Shown in pieces: positions 7,669 to 15,513 of a stretch of DNA of 64,000 nt. The position numbers were made by a program, and so were the translations under genes. Source of the stretch: Streptomyces macrolidinus (GTDB lineage: Bacteria; Actinomycetota; Actinomycetes; Streptomycetales; Streptomycetaceae); contig NZ_JAMWMR010000021.1 in NCBI RefSeq assembly GCF_023887685.1, positions 1-64,000 on the forward strand, written 5' to 3'. The notes under the pieces are model-generated. The model did not search any database. It was not told where the DNA came from and saw only the letters and a list, made by a program, of their open reading frames with translations. How positions within the stretch are numbered: the stretch's first letter is position 1; every line of letters starts with the position of its first letter.

Positions 7669-8919
7669 TCATGCGACATGGGTCAGCGATCGGGGCTCGG
7701 CCTCGGACCGGCCGCGCCCGAGGAGGGCGGCGGCGTGGGCGGCGGAGGCGAGCGTGATGTGCCGGTGCCAGCCCGCGAAGGTGTGCCCCTCGAAGTCGTA
7801 CAGACCCACCCGCCGCCCCGTACGGGTCACATCGCGCGCCACGCGGGCGGGCGTGGCCGCCAGCCGGACCAGCGCCGCCACCGGGGTGTCGACGAGGTCC
7901 GTGAGCCAGTAGGCGGCTTCCTGGCGGGAGCGGGGGTCCTTCTGCACCAGCAGGACCTGGCGCTGCCGCGGGCCGGGAGGCGCGTCGGCCGCCCGGCAGG
8001 CCAGCCGGGCCACCTCCCGCACGCCCGTCGGGCCGGGGGCGGGTACGCGGCTCCATCGGCCTGCGGGCCGACCGGCCGCCAACTGCCGGGCCGCTGCCAG
8101 GGTTCCGACGGGTCGGCCGTCGTGGGCGAGCGGGGCCAGCAGTTGGGAGGCGCTGATGCGCAACAGATAGGGGATGCCCGCCGCGGCGAGCCGCCCGGCG
8201 ACCCGGCCGGCCCCGGCCTGCCGGGCGTCCAGCAGGACCGGAGGCTGCGCCGGGCCGGTGGCGCGTGCGGCGGTGAGGATCAGGGCGAGCCCGGCCTCCG
8301 CCTCGTCCACGACGACGGCGTCCTCGGGGATGCCCGCCTGGCGGCGCAGTCGAGGGTCGTCGAGCCAGCGGGTGGTGAGCCGCAGATGCCAGTCGACGGG
8401 GTATCCGCCCCGCGTCGTGGCGGCCCAAAGTCCCACCGCACGCTGAGCGTTGAGGGGCCGTCCGGTGCGCGGGTCGGCGAAGTAGTCGGTCCCGACCCCG
8501 GTACGGCCGGTGCGCGGGGTGGTCGCGGTGTGCACCACCCAGGCCGCGGGAGGCGCGAGTCCGAGCATGTGCTCGGCCAGGGCGTCGCGCAGCGGGCGCC
8601 ACGCCCAAGTCGACTCACCCACCAGGTGGTTCAGTCGTTGTACGTCGGCCGGTATCCCGGTCCGCGCGGCGACGGTGCGCATGCTCGTACGGCCGGTCGC
8701 CGCGAGCAGGCCCCGGATGTACGACTCGCCGCCGCGCCGCTGATCCCGCCTCGGCAGCGGTGCGAGGACGCGCTGGACGAGTGCGTCGACCGCTTCGCTG
8801 TCCGCCCCGGCCGGTCCGCCTCCGCCTCCGCTTACGGAGACGCCGACCGGGACGGGGGCGGTGGGGCGCGCTTCCGGAGCCACGGTCGTCGTAGCGGTGA
8901 CCGTGGCAGTGGTGTTCAC
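7669..8919 (-). CDS. Second IS701/DDE_5-like transposase-derived protein, catalytic Asp lost
   Basis: 416 residues, clearly related to the protein at 2521-3768: same length, PRRDQRRGGESYIRGLL, VDWHLRL and C-terminal GWHRHITLASAAHA. The WVIDDTGFPK-type motif is WVVHTATTPR, so again the first catalytic aspartate is absent, replaced differently from its paralogue. The GTG start overlaps the stop of the cyclase gene by four bases (GTGA), so translation is coupled to a biosynthetic operon, which is not how a recent insertion would sit. No terminal repeats are visible. It is probably a domesticated protein serving the cluster; the role is unknown. Confidence 0.75.
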   Translation of the reverse strand: MNTTATVTATTTVAPEARPTAPVPVGVSVSGGGGGPAGADSEAVDALVQRVLAPLPRRDQRRGGESYIRGLLAATGRTSMRTVAARTGIPADVQRLNHLVGESTWAWRPLRDALAEHMLGLAPPAAWVVHTATTPRTGRTGVGTDYFADPRTGRPLNAQRAVGLWAATTRGGYPVDWHLRLTTRWLDDPRLRRQAGIPEDAVVVDEAEAGLALILTAARATGPAQPPVLLDARQAGAGRVAGRLAAAGIPYLLRISASQLLAPLAHDGRPVGTLAAARQLAAGRPAGRWSRVPAPGPTGVREVARLACRAADAPPGPRQRQVLLVQKDPRSRQEAAYWLTDLVDTPVAALVRLAATPARVARDVTRTGRRVGLYDFEGHTFAGWHRHITLASAAHAAALLGRGRSEAEPRSLTHVA

Positions 8920-10022
8920 GACGCCACCCGAAGGTACGCCGCGTGCAGCAGCTCGGCGGCGGGGTTCTCCAGGAGTCCCGGGTGGCCGGGCGCGTCCAGC
9001 ACGACGAAGCTCAGCCGTCGGGCGCGGGTGTCACCGTCCGTGGTCAGTGAGGCGTTCAGCCGCTCCCAGGCGTGTCGCGGATGGGTGGTCGGCAGTGCGA
9101 GCGCCCGCAGTACGTCGCGGTGGCGTGCCACGTGGTGGTCGGCCAACCGCCCTGCCTGGTGGGCGAGTTCGGCTGCGTACACCATGCCGATGGACACGGC
9201 GTGGCTGTGCCGGATCCGGTAGCCCTGGGTGTGTTCGAGGGCGTGGCCCAGGGTGTGGCCGTAGTCGAGGAACCCGCGCGTCCCGTGATCGTCCGATGTG
9301 GCGATGAGGGTGGCTCTGAGGTGAATCGACCGCTCGACGAGGTGTGCGGTCAGGTCGCTGTCCGGGTCGGTGGCCGCCGCCGGGTCGGCCTCGATCAGGT
9401 CCAGGAGGGCGGGGTCGGCGAGCAGCGCGGTCTTGACGACTTCGGCCAGGCCGCCGACGTGGTCGGCGCGCGGCACCGTACGCAGCAGGTCGAGGTCGCA
9501 CACGACGCCGGCCGGTGCGTGGTGGGCGGCGACGAGGTTCTTGCCCTGGGGGATGTTGAGGGCGCCGCGGCCACCGTCGGCGGCGCCGACCATGCCGAGC
9601 AGGGTGGAGGGTGCCAGGACGAGGCGGATGCCGCCCTGCCAGGTGGCCGCGAGGAGGCTCGCGAGGTCGGCGGTGGCGCCGCCGCCGAGGGCGACGACGG
9701 CGTCGGAGCGGGTGAGGCCCGCCTGGGCCAGACAGGTCCACAGATAGACGAGGACTCCGGCGTCCTTGGCGTGCTCGCCGACGGGCACCGGCAGCGGTAC
9801 CACGTGACGGCCGTGTCGTTCGAGTTCACCGGTGACGTGGCGGGCGGCTGCCGCCAGGGCGGGCGGGTGGACCAGCGCCACCTTCACCGCGTGCTCACCC
9901 AGCAGCCGGTCGACGTGAGCGGCGAGGCCGTGGCCGACGATCACGGGATACGGCGCGGTGCCGGTCTCCTGCGGGGCTGCGGGTGCGGTCACCGGGCGGG
10001 TGGTGGAGGACGAAGGGGTCAT
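8916..10022 (-). CDS. 3-Dehydroquinate-synthase-like sugar phosphate cyclase, divergent active site
   Basis: 368 residues with the DHQS fold throughout: NAD-binding GGGATADLASLLAATW, then GKNLVAAHH, GLAEVVK (Glu and Lys kept) and the zinc site DYGHTLGHALE with a later HSHAVSIGM. Several catalytic positions differ. The usual VDAAVGGKTG is VGAADGGRGA, losing the Asp and replacing the Lys by Arg, and later lysines also appear as Arg (SIHLRA, ARRLSFV). It is either a fast-evolved DHQ synthase feeding chorismate or a cyclase for another product. ATG 10022 has GAGGTG upstream, overlapping the end of the chorismate synthase gene. Confidence 0.8.
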   Translation of the reverse strand: MTPSSSTTRPVTAPAAPQETGTAPYPVIVGHGLAAHVDRLLGEHAVKVALVHPPALAAAARHVTGELERHGRHVVPLPVPVGEHAKDAGVLVYLWTCLAQAGLTRSDAVVALGGGATADLASLLAATWQGGIRLVLAPSTLLGMVGAADGGRGALNIPQGKNLVAAHHAPAGVVCDLDLLRTVPRADHVGGLAEVVKTALLADPALLDLIEADPAAATDPDSDLTAHLVERSIHLRATLIATSDDHGTRGFLDYGHTLGHALEHTQGYRIRHSHAVSIGMVYAAELAHQAGRLADHHVARHRDVLRALALPTTHPRHAWERLNASLTTDGDTRARRLSFVVLDAPGHPGLLENPAAELLHAAYLRVAS

Positions 10023-10030
10023 GGAACACC

Positions 10031-11215
10031 TCATTTGACGGCCAGATGGGTCAGATAGCTGCGGTGGTTGCGGGTGGTCTCGGTGACGCTGTCCCCGCCG
10101 AACTTCTCCAGCGCCGCGTCCGCGACGACCAGCGCGGTGACGGCCTGGGCGACGACGGCCGCGGCCGGTACCGCGCACACGTCGGAGCGCTGGTGGTGGG
10201 CGACGGTGCTCTCGCCGCTGGCCACGTCCACGGTGGCCAGCGCGCGGGGCACGGTGGCGATCGGCTTCATCGCCGCGCGCACCCGGAGCACCTCGCCCGT
10301 CGAGATGCCGCCCTCCACTCCGCCGGAGCGGCCGGTGGCGCGGCGCAGCCCGTCCGCGCCGGGCAGGATCTCGTCGTGCGCCAGGGAGCCGGGTACGTCG
10401 GCCAGGGCGAAGCCGTCGCCGAACTCGACGCCCTTGATGGCCTGGACGCCCATGAGCGCACCGGCCAGGCGGGCGTCCAGGCGGCGGTCCCAGTGCACAT
10501 GGGAGCCGAGGCCCGGCGGCAGCCCGTGCACCAGGACCTCCACGACTCCGCCGAGGGTGTCCCCGGCGCGGTGCGCGCGGTCGATCTCGGCGACCATGGC
10601 GGCCGATGCCCCGGGATCGAAGCAGCGCACCGGGTCGGCGTCGAGCCGTGCGGTGTCGTCGGGTCCGGGCAGTTCGGTGCCGGGAGAGCGCTGTCCGCCC
10701 AGGGCGACGACATGGCTGACGAGCCTGATCCCGTAGGCCTGGTGGAGGAAGGACGCGGCGAGATGGCCGAGGGCGACCCGGGCGGCGGTCTCCCGCGCGC
10801 TGGCCCGCTCCAGTACCGGCCGGGCGTCGTCGAATCCGTACTTCTGCATCCCGGCCAGGTCGGCGTGGCCGGGGCGGGGGCGGGTCAGGGGCGCGTTGCG
10901 GGCCTGCCCGGCCAGGACCTCGGCGGGTACGGGGTCACCGGCCATCACGGTCTGCCACTTGGGCCATTCGGTGTTGGCGATACGGACGGCGACCGGGCTG
11001 CCGAGGGTGCGGCCGTGGCGCACTCCCCCGGCGAAGGTGACCTCGTCGCGTTCGAACTTCATCCGGGCGCCCCGGCCGTGACCCAGGCGGCGGCGGGCGA
11101 GGGCGTCGGCGATGTCGCCGGTGGACGTGTGCACACCGGCGGGCAGGCCTTCGAGCACGGCGGTCAGGGCCGGTCCGTGCGACTCGCCGGCGGTGAGCCA
11201 TCGCAGGGTGGACAA
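10031..11215 (-). CDS. Chorismate synthase
   Basis: 394 residues converting EPSP to chorismate. Conserved blocks are present: LTAGESHGPALTAVLEG at the N-terminus, RRRLGHGRGARMKFE, RPRPGHADLAGMQKYGF, ASARETAARVALG and the C-terminal GISTGEVLRVRAAMKPI. The two catalytic histidines (GESHG, RPGHAD) are intact. No ATG precedes the conserved start; TTG at 11215, preceded closely by AAGGAGG, is the best start. A cluster-borne copy alongside DAHP synthase and a DHQS-like gene means the pathway duplicates shikimate steps to raise chorismate supply. It is followed 8 bases later by the cyclase gene. Confidence 0.93.
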   Translation of the reverse strand: MSTLRWLTAGESHGPALTAVLEGLPAGVHTSTGDIADALARRRLGHGRGARMKFERDEVTFAGGVRHGRTLGSPVAVRIANTEWPKWQTVMAGDPVPAEVLAGQARNAPLTRPRPGHADLAGMQKYGFDDARPVLERASARETAARVALGHLAASFLHQAYGIRLVSHVVALGGQRSPGTELPGPDDTARLDADPVRCFDPGASAAMVAEIDRAHRAGDTLGGVVEVLVHGLPPGLGSHVHWDRRLDARLAGALMGVQAIKGVEFGDGFALADVPGSLAHDEILPGADGLRRATGRSGGVEGGISTGEVLRVRAAMKPIATVPRALATVDVASGESTVAHHQRSDVCAVPAAAVVAQAVTALVVADAALEKFGGDSVTETTRNHRSYLTHLAVK

Positions 11216-11268
11216 TGCGCCTCCTTGTCGAGGTGGGGTGAGGGGCCGGGGCGAGGCGTGCGGGCCGG

Positions 11269-12201
11269 CTACTCCTGGAGCAGGTCGGGCTGTTCGGCGA
11301 CGATCTCGTCCCACAGCAACTGGAAGCTGAAATGGCCCAGTTGCTCGTCGCCGAAGCCTTCGCGGGCGGCGAGCGCCTGCCTGTGACTGAGGGTCTGCGG
11401 GGTACCGGCGGCCTGGGCCAGCAACTGGACCTGGGCGCAACTGTCGTAGGTGAAGAACCAGTGCACCGCCTCGTCCAGAGAGCCTCCTACGGTGATCAGT
11501 CCGTGGTGGCGGAGCAGAACGGCCCGGTTGTCGCCGAGGTGGTGTGCGATGTCGCGGCCCTGGGCGAGGGAGACGGAGGGGCCCTCGTAGTCGCCGTAGA
11601 GCACCTGACGGCCGTAGAAGGCGGCGGACTCCTGGTCGATGGGGTCCAGCAGGCGGCCGAGGGCGCCGAGGGCGCGGGAGTGCGGGGTGTGTCCGTGGGC
11701 CGCGGCGACGGCGCGCGGGTGCAGTGCGTGGATCTGGGAGTGGATGACGAAAGCGCTGGGGTTGACGGGGTGGTGGCCGCTGACCACCCGGCCGGTGCTG
11801 TCCACGCAGATCAGGTCGGCGACCCGGACCTGCTTGAAGGAGACGCCGAAGGGGTTGGTCCAGAAGCGGTCGTCGTGTTCGGGGTCGCGCACGGAGATGT
11901 GACCGGAGATCCCTTCGCCGAAGCCGTACTTGCCGAACAGTCGCACGGCCGCGGCCAGTCGCTGCTTGCGGTGGCGACGGGACTCCTCGTGCGTGGCGAA
12001 GTGCGGTTCGGCGGGGAGGGGCAATCCGGTCGCGGTGTCGGCCAGATGGGGCGGGCGGGGCTCGGTGAGGGGGTCCGATATCGCGTTGGGCTCGGTGAGG
12101 GGGGCCGATATCGCGTTGGGCTCGGTGGGGCTGCCGGGTGTCGCGTGGGGCTCGATGACGGTGCCGGGTGTCGCGCTGGGTTCGGTGATGGTCGTGGTCA
12201 T
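11269..12201 (-). CDS. Class II aldolase/adducin-family protein, NovR/CloR-like
   Basis: 310 residues. After a repetitive 50-residue N-terminus the class II aldolase/adducin fold follows: RLFGKYGFGEGISGHISVRD, WTNPFGVSF, SQIHALHPRAVAAAHGH and LLRHHGLITVGGSLDEA. The metal-binding histidines of the fold (AHGH and HHG) are present. The sequence resembles aminocoumarin NovR/CloR, iron-dependent oxygenases that cleave a 2-oxo/hydroxy acid side chain; other relatives are true aldolases. Here it could perform a retro-aldol or oxidative cleavage of a beta-hydroxy amino acid. ATG 12201 has AAGGAGA upstream. It lies between the FAD/NAD gene and chorismate synthase on one transcript. Confidence 0.8.
   Translation of the reverse strand: MTTTITEPSATPGTVIEPHATPGSPTEPNAISAPLTEPNAISDPLTEPRPPHLADTATGLPLPAEPHFATHEESRRHRKQRLAAAVRLFGKYGFGEGISGHISVRDPEHDDRFWTNPFGVSFKQVRVADLICVDSTGRVVSGHHPVNPSAFVIHSQIHALHPRAVAAAHGHTPHSRALGALGRLLDPIDQESAAFYGRQVLYGDYEGPSVSLAQGRDIAHHLGDNRAVLLRHHGLITVGGSLDEAVHWFFTYDSCAQVQLLAQAAGTPQTLSHRQALAAREGFGDEQLGHFSFQLLWDEIVAEQPDLLQE
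12061..12180. repeat. 30-base tandem repeat, four copies, inside aldolase N-terminus
   Basis: Four consecutive 30-base units begin ctcggtgag / ctcggtgag / ctcggtggg / ctcgatgac and end gcgttggg or similar. They are in frame and encode ten-residue units of the type TEPNAIS-A-PL. The first two units are almost identical at the DNA level; the others have drifted. Confidence 0.9.
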
Positions 12202-12264
12202 CGGGGTGACGTCTCCTTCCTGGTGCTGTGCCGTGCCGTGTCCTGCCTCGGCGGTCAGGTCCGG

Positions 12265-13803
12265 TCAGGCCGGGGTCAGTGCGGTCTCGTCGTGGGGTGC
12301 GGGCGCGGTGGCGTGGTGGTCGCGGATCGCGGTGACGATGTCCTGGCTCCGGTCGACCAGCGAGGGGATGCCGAAGGTGAAGAACAGGGCACCGGCGGCG
12401 ATGTTGCCCAGCCCGTACAGGCGCGGGTCGGGTCGTCCGTCGTGGGTGAGACGGCTGGTGGCACGGGCCAACTGCAGCCCGCCGTACGGGTGGTGGTCGG
12501 CGACCCGCGCGCGGACCAGCGAGGTCACCAGAGGCCGCGCGCCGGTCGGGATGCGTCCCTCGGAGGCGTTGACGGCGTTGATCACCTTCGTGGCGCGGAA
12601 CGTGGTTCCGTCGGCGGTGAGGACGTCGAAGCCGCCCTGCTCGGCGGGCACGATGTCGAGCAGCCCCGAGCGCATCGTCAACTGCCCTGCCTCGACGAGG
12701 TCGAGCAGCACCGTGGCGCTGCTGGGCGGCATCGGGCAGCACAGGCTCATGACGACGCGGTAATGGGCGCGCAGGACATGGAGCTTGTCCCGTTCACGCA
12801 GGACGGGCCACAGGTCGGGGCCGGTCTCGGGTACGGCGCGCTGGAGGATGCGCAGCCCCGGATGCGGGGAGTTCACCTCGCCGAGCTGGCGGCGCAGTCG
12901 GTCCACCGGGTCCTCCACGTCGGCCCGGTCGATCTCACGGGCCACGGCGCCGAGTTCGGCTCCCGCGTCGCGGAACTCGGCCCGCAGCAGCGCGGCGACG
13001 TCTTCGAGGCTCAACTCCCGCCGTACGGAGGCCTCGTGGCGTACCTGCTCGGGTGTCAGATGCCGCAGGTGGAAGTGAACGGGCCGTTGCCGTACGCCCG
13101 GTAGCACGCCGCGTCGCGAGAGCAGGCTGATGGGGCCGCGGTGGCCGCGGGCGGCGAGGGAGAGCACGATGTCGACGGCGGTCAGTCCGCTGCCGATCAC
13201 CGCCACATGGTCGTCGGCGCCGACGCGGCGCAGGGAGCGGGCGAGCGGGTAGGGGTCGCCTACGAAGCCGGGGGCGCCGGACAGCCCGTAGACGTCCCGT
13301 GGGGCGTCGCCGCCGACGCACAGCACCGCGTAGTCGTGTGCGCGCACCGGTCCGTGGCCGGTGCCGAGCCGTACCCGGTGGGGCTCTCTGACGGCCTCGG
13401 TGACGGCCTCCGGGACGATGTCGACCCGCCAGCCGTCGCGTCGCAGCCCGGCCACGGCGGTGTTCGCGGCCTCCGCCAGGTATGCGCCGTAGAGCGGGCG
13501 CGGCGCGAAGCGGGCACCCGAGATGCGGTCGAGGCCCTGGACGGTGCCGGTGGCGCGGTCGTGGTCGGCCAGCCAGCGCGCGAAGTGGCCGAGGTCGCCC
13601 GCCCGTACGGTCATGTCGTCGGGGGTCGCGTTCACGCGCACGGTGTCGTCGTCCGCCTGGTAGGCCCTGCCGCGCCACAGGCTCCGGGAGGGTTCGAAGA
13701 CGGTGAGGCTGCCCGGTTCGATCTCGCTGCGGGCCAGTGCGTCGATCAGGCAGACGGCAGCCGCGCCGCCGCCTACGACGCCGATCGAGATTCCTGGGGG
13801 CAT
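12265..13803 (-). CDS. FAD/NAD(P)-binding oxidoreductase (NAD_binding_9 type)
   Basis: 512 residues. The N-terminal dinucleotide motif is GVVGGGAAAVCLIDAL, followed by the family pattern of a tryptophan-glycine linker (LWRGRAYQ), an internal second nucleotide-binding motif VAVIGSGLTAVDIVL near residue 200, and a C-terminal YGLGNIAAGALFF segment. These traits match the FAD-NAD(P)-binding PF13454 family, whose members include hydroxylase-like flavoproteins of secondary metabolism; the substrate is unknown. It appears to be the first gene of the operon running through the aldolase, chorismate synthase, cyclase and DDE-like genes. No strong ribosome site precedes ATG 13803. Confidence 0.75.
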   Translation of the reverse strand: MPPGISIGVVGGGAAAVCLIDALARSEIEPGSLTVFEPSRSLWRGRAYQADDDTVRVNATPDDMTVRAGDLGHFARWLADHDRATGTVQGLDRISGARFAPRPLYGAYLAEAANTAVAGLRRDGWRVDIVPEAVTEAVREPHRVRLGTGHGPVRAHDYAVLCVGGDAPRDVYGLSGAPGFVGDPYPLARSLRRVGADDHVAVIGSGLTAVDIVLSLAARGHRGPISLLSRRGVLPGVRQRPVHFHLRHLTPEQVRHEASVRRELSLEDVAALLRAEFRDAGAELGAVAREIDRADVEDPVDRLRRQLGEVNSPHPGLRILQRAVPETGPDLWPVLRERDKLHVLRAHYRVVMSLCCPMPPSSATVLLDLVEAGQLTMRSGLLDIVPAEQGGFDVLTADGTTFRATKVINAVNASEGRIPTGARPLVTSLVRARVADHHPYGGLQLARATSRLTHDGRPDPRLYGLGNIAAGALFFTFGIPSLVDRSQDIVTAIRDHHATAPAPHDETALTPA

Positions 13804-14047
13804 GTGTCAGTCACCAATCGATGGACGGACGGCTCGAGAATTGTCGACCGCGCGGCCGGGCGCACGGGACGTGCGAACGCGCGGCGGAGGGAACGGAATC
13901 GTTCGATGCGAGTGACTGTAGGAAGTGATCCGCCGACTCACTTGCCTTGCCGCGCACTGACTTTGACGGAATCACGCGCACCGGTTTCTTTCCCGGACGA
14001 CTCCGCGCCCACATGGCCGGTCCCGCGTTGCTTCAGGGCAGCAAGAA

Positions 14048-14075
14048 GGCGGCCGGCTCTGGGAGACCGGCCGCC
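14048..14075. terminator. Hairpin between FAD/NAD gene and LysR-like gene
   Basis: Arms ggcggccgg and ccggccgcc surround a ten-base loop, about 70 bases past the stop of the minus-strand LysR-like gene. Probably its terminator. The rest of the 343-base gap 13804-14146 shows only a short aagtga/tcactt inverted repeat near 13924-13944, which could be an operator for the FAD/NAD operon. Confidence 0.5.
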
Positions 14076-14146
14076 GAGAGGCAGGGATGAGGAGCTGGAG
14101 CGCGGGACTTCGGCGCGCTCCGCGAGTTCAAGGGCCCAACAGGGCG

Positions 14147-14464
14147 TCAGAGCAAGGCCTGTCGGGTCATGCGACGGCCGCACCGGCCGTGGCGGGCAGG
14201 GCCCTGCTGTACGGCGCGGACCTCGCGCCGGGCGGTCTCGGCGATCTCGATGATGCGTTCCGCGTGCGGCAGCAGCGCCAACCCCGCTTCGGTCAGGGAG
14301 AGTTGACGGCGACTGCGGTCGAACAGCTCGGTGCCGACGGATTCTTCAAGGTTCTTGATCTGGGCCGTGACGGTCGACTGGGCGTAGTGCAGGTTCTTCG
14401 CGGCCCGCGTGACGCTCAGTTCCGCCGCCACCTCGCGGAATGCGCGTAACTGCTGAAACTGCAT
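14147..14464 (-). CDS. Very short LysR-type DNA-binding protein
   Basis: 105 residues, against about 300 for normal LysR regulators. It contains only the winged helix-turn-helix (MQFQQLRAFREVAAE, AAKNLHYAQSTVTAQIKNLE, LFDRSRRQLSLTEAG) and the start of the linker helix; the effector domain is absent. Codon 6 is TTA (14447-14449), so translation should depend on bldA. An ARE-like site sits about 50-75 bases before the ATG. The intact reading frame, operator and regulatory codon argue it is a functional stand-alone DNA-binding protein or dominant-negative regulator, though a truncated relic is possible. Confidence 0.75.
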   Translation of the reverse strand: MQFQQLRAFREVAAELSVTRAAKNLHYAQSTVTAQIKNLEESVGTELFDRSRRQLSLTEAGLALLPHAERIIEIAETARREVRAVQQGPARHGRCGRRMTRQALL

Positions 14465-14514
14465 GACACGGCTCCCCTCTCCGGTCACGTACTTCCTGTA
14501 CTCCCTGGACCAGA

Positions 14515-14540
14515 GAACATACCAGCCTGCCTGTATTCTT
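14515..14540. promoter_or_regulatory. ARE-like palindrome upstream of LysR-like gene
   Basis: Reads gaacatacc agcctgcc tgtattctt, an imperfect palindrome of the CATACC/GGTATG class with a degenerate right half. It lies between the TetR stop (14657) and the LysR-like start (14464), placing it at the LysR-like promoter. Confidence 0.55.
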
Positions 14541-14656
14541 TCGAGCCTTCGCGCTTCCGGACCCTCAAACTTCCGGGCCCTCGAACTCCCGAGCCTCGAA
14601 AGGGACATACGCCGAGTCCGCCGCCGGAACCCCCGACCCCGCGGCGGACTCGCACA

Positions 14657-15331
14657 CTAGGCGGACCGCTCCTCCTGCTTGTCCCGCTCGACCCTGGCCA
14701 TGAGCTGCTTGCCGCGGTCGGCGGAGATGTCGAGCTTCGCCAGCGTCTCGGGGGTCGCGATCGACCGGGCGAGGGAGCGGTAGAGGACGGCGATCCGCTC
14801 CTCCAGATCACTGCGGTCGCTCATCACCTCCGAGAGCAACTGCACGCCGCTGAACGCGCCGACGATCATCTGCGCGGCGTCGGCCACGTCCACGTCCGGC
14901 AGCAACTCCCCCCGACGCTCGGCCTCGGTGAGGATCTGGACGTGCACGTCGAACCACGCCTGATAAGGAACGCGGCGGTCGATCTCGTGCACCTGGTCCA
15001 CCGCGAGCCGGATACTGCCCTGCAACATCCGGTCGAAGGTGAGCCGGTGGGACACCAACAACCCGACGTCGAGGGCGTCCTGGAGCTTGACCGGATGGTC
15101 GGCCGGTGGCATCTCCAGATAGCCGATCTGACCGCTCACCTGCTCGTCCAGTACGGCCTGAGCGAGCGCCACCTTCGAGGGGAAGTGGAAGTAGAAGGCT
15201 CCCTTCGTGACCCCGCACCTGCTGTAGACGTCGAAGATCGTGGCCCCCGCATAGCCGTGCTCGGCGAAGACCTCTCCGGCCGCTTCCAAGATCGCTTTCC
15301 TGGTCCTGAGCGCACGCTCTTGTCGTGCCAC
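14657..15331 (-). CDS. TetR-family gamma-butyrolactone receptor (ArpA/ScbR type)
   Basis: 224 residues. The N-terminal HTH reads TRKAILEAAGEVFAEHGY...GVTKGAFYFHFPSK, and the domain after it keeps the length and tryptophan-containing pocket region (YQAWFDVH) of butyrolactone receptors. It lies divergent to an AfsA-type synthase gene, the classic receptor/synthase arrangement. An ARE-like site in the shared intergenic region suggests autorepression. Known relatives bind AREs and release DNA when the diffusible butyrolactone accumulates. It is probably the master switch for the SARP, AraC and LysR-like genes, each preceded by a similar palindrome. Confidence 0.88.
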   Translation of the reverse strand: MARQERALRTRKAILEAAGEVFAEHGYAGATIFDVYSRCGVTKGAFYFHFPSKVALAQAVLDEQVSGQIGYLEMPPADHPVKLQDALDVGLLVSHRLTFDRMLQGSIRLAVDQVHEIDRRVPYQAWFDVHVQILTEAERRGELLPDVDVADAAQMIVGAFSGVQLLSEVMSDRSDLEERIAVLYRSLARSIATPETLAKLDISADRGKQLMARVERDKQEERSA

Positions 15332-15405
15332 GCGGCCCCCTCTCTGTGCCCGGCCGTCCTGGGGACGGCGACCTTGCCTGACGCCGGTTCATCTCTCCCA
15401 TTGAA

Positions 15406-15430
15406 AAACAAACCCGCATGCCTGTACCTT
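15406..15430. promoter_or_regulatory. ARE-like palindrome between TetR and AfsA genes
   Basis: Reads aaacaaacc cgcatgcc tgtacctt, in the 182-base divergent intergenic region between the receptor (start 15331) and synthase (start 15514). Its position suits feedback control of both genes. Confidence 0.55.
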
Positions 15431-15513
15431 ACCGAGCGCGGAGCCAATCAGCCATACTCCGCGCCTCGTGCACCTCGTCACAGTCATGCACCTTCACCCA
15501 GAAAGAAGCGGCA

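Noticed and set aside
2521..8919. Two insertion sequences of the IS701 family
   Set aside because: Terminal inverted repeats and target duplications were not found, the first catalytic aspartate is missing in both, and one is translationally coupled to a biosynthetic gene. Called domesticated proteins instead.
13804..14146. A gene in front of the FAD/NAD gene
   Set aside because: Short frames only; the region is better explained by a promoter, a short inverted repeat and a terminator hairpin.
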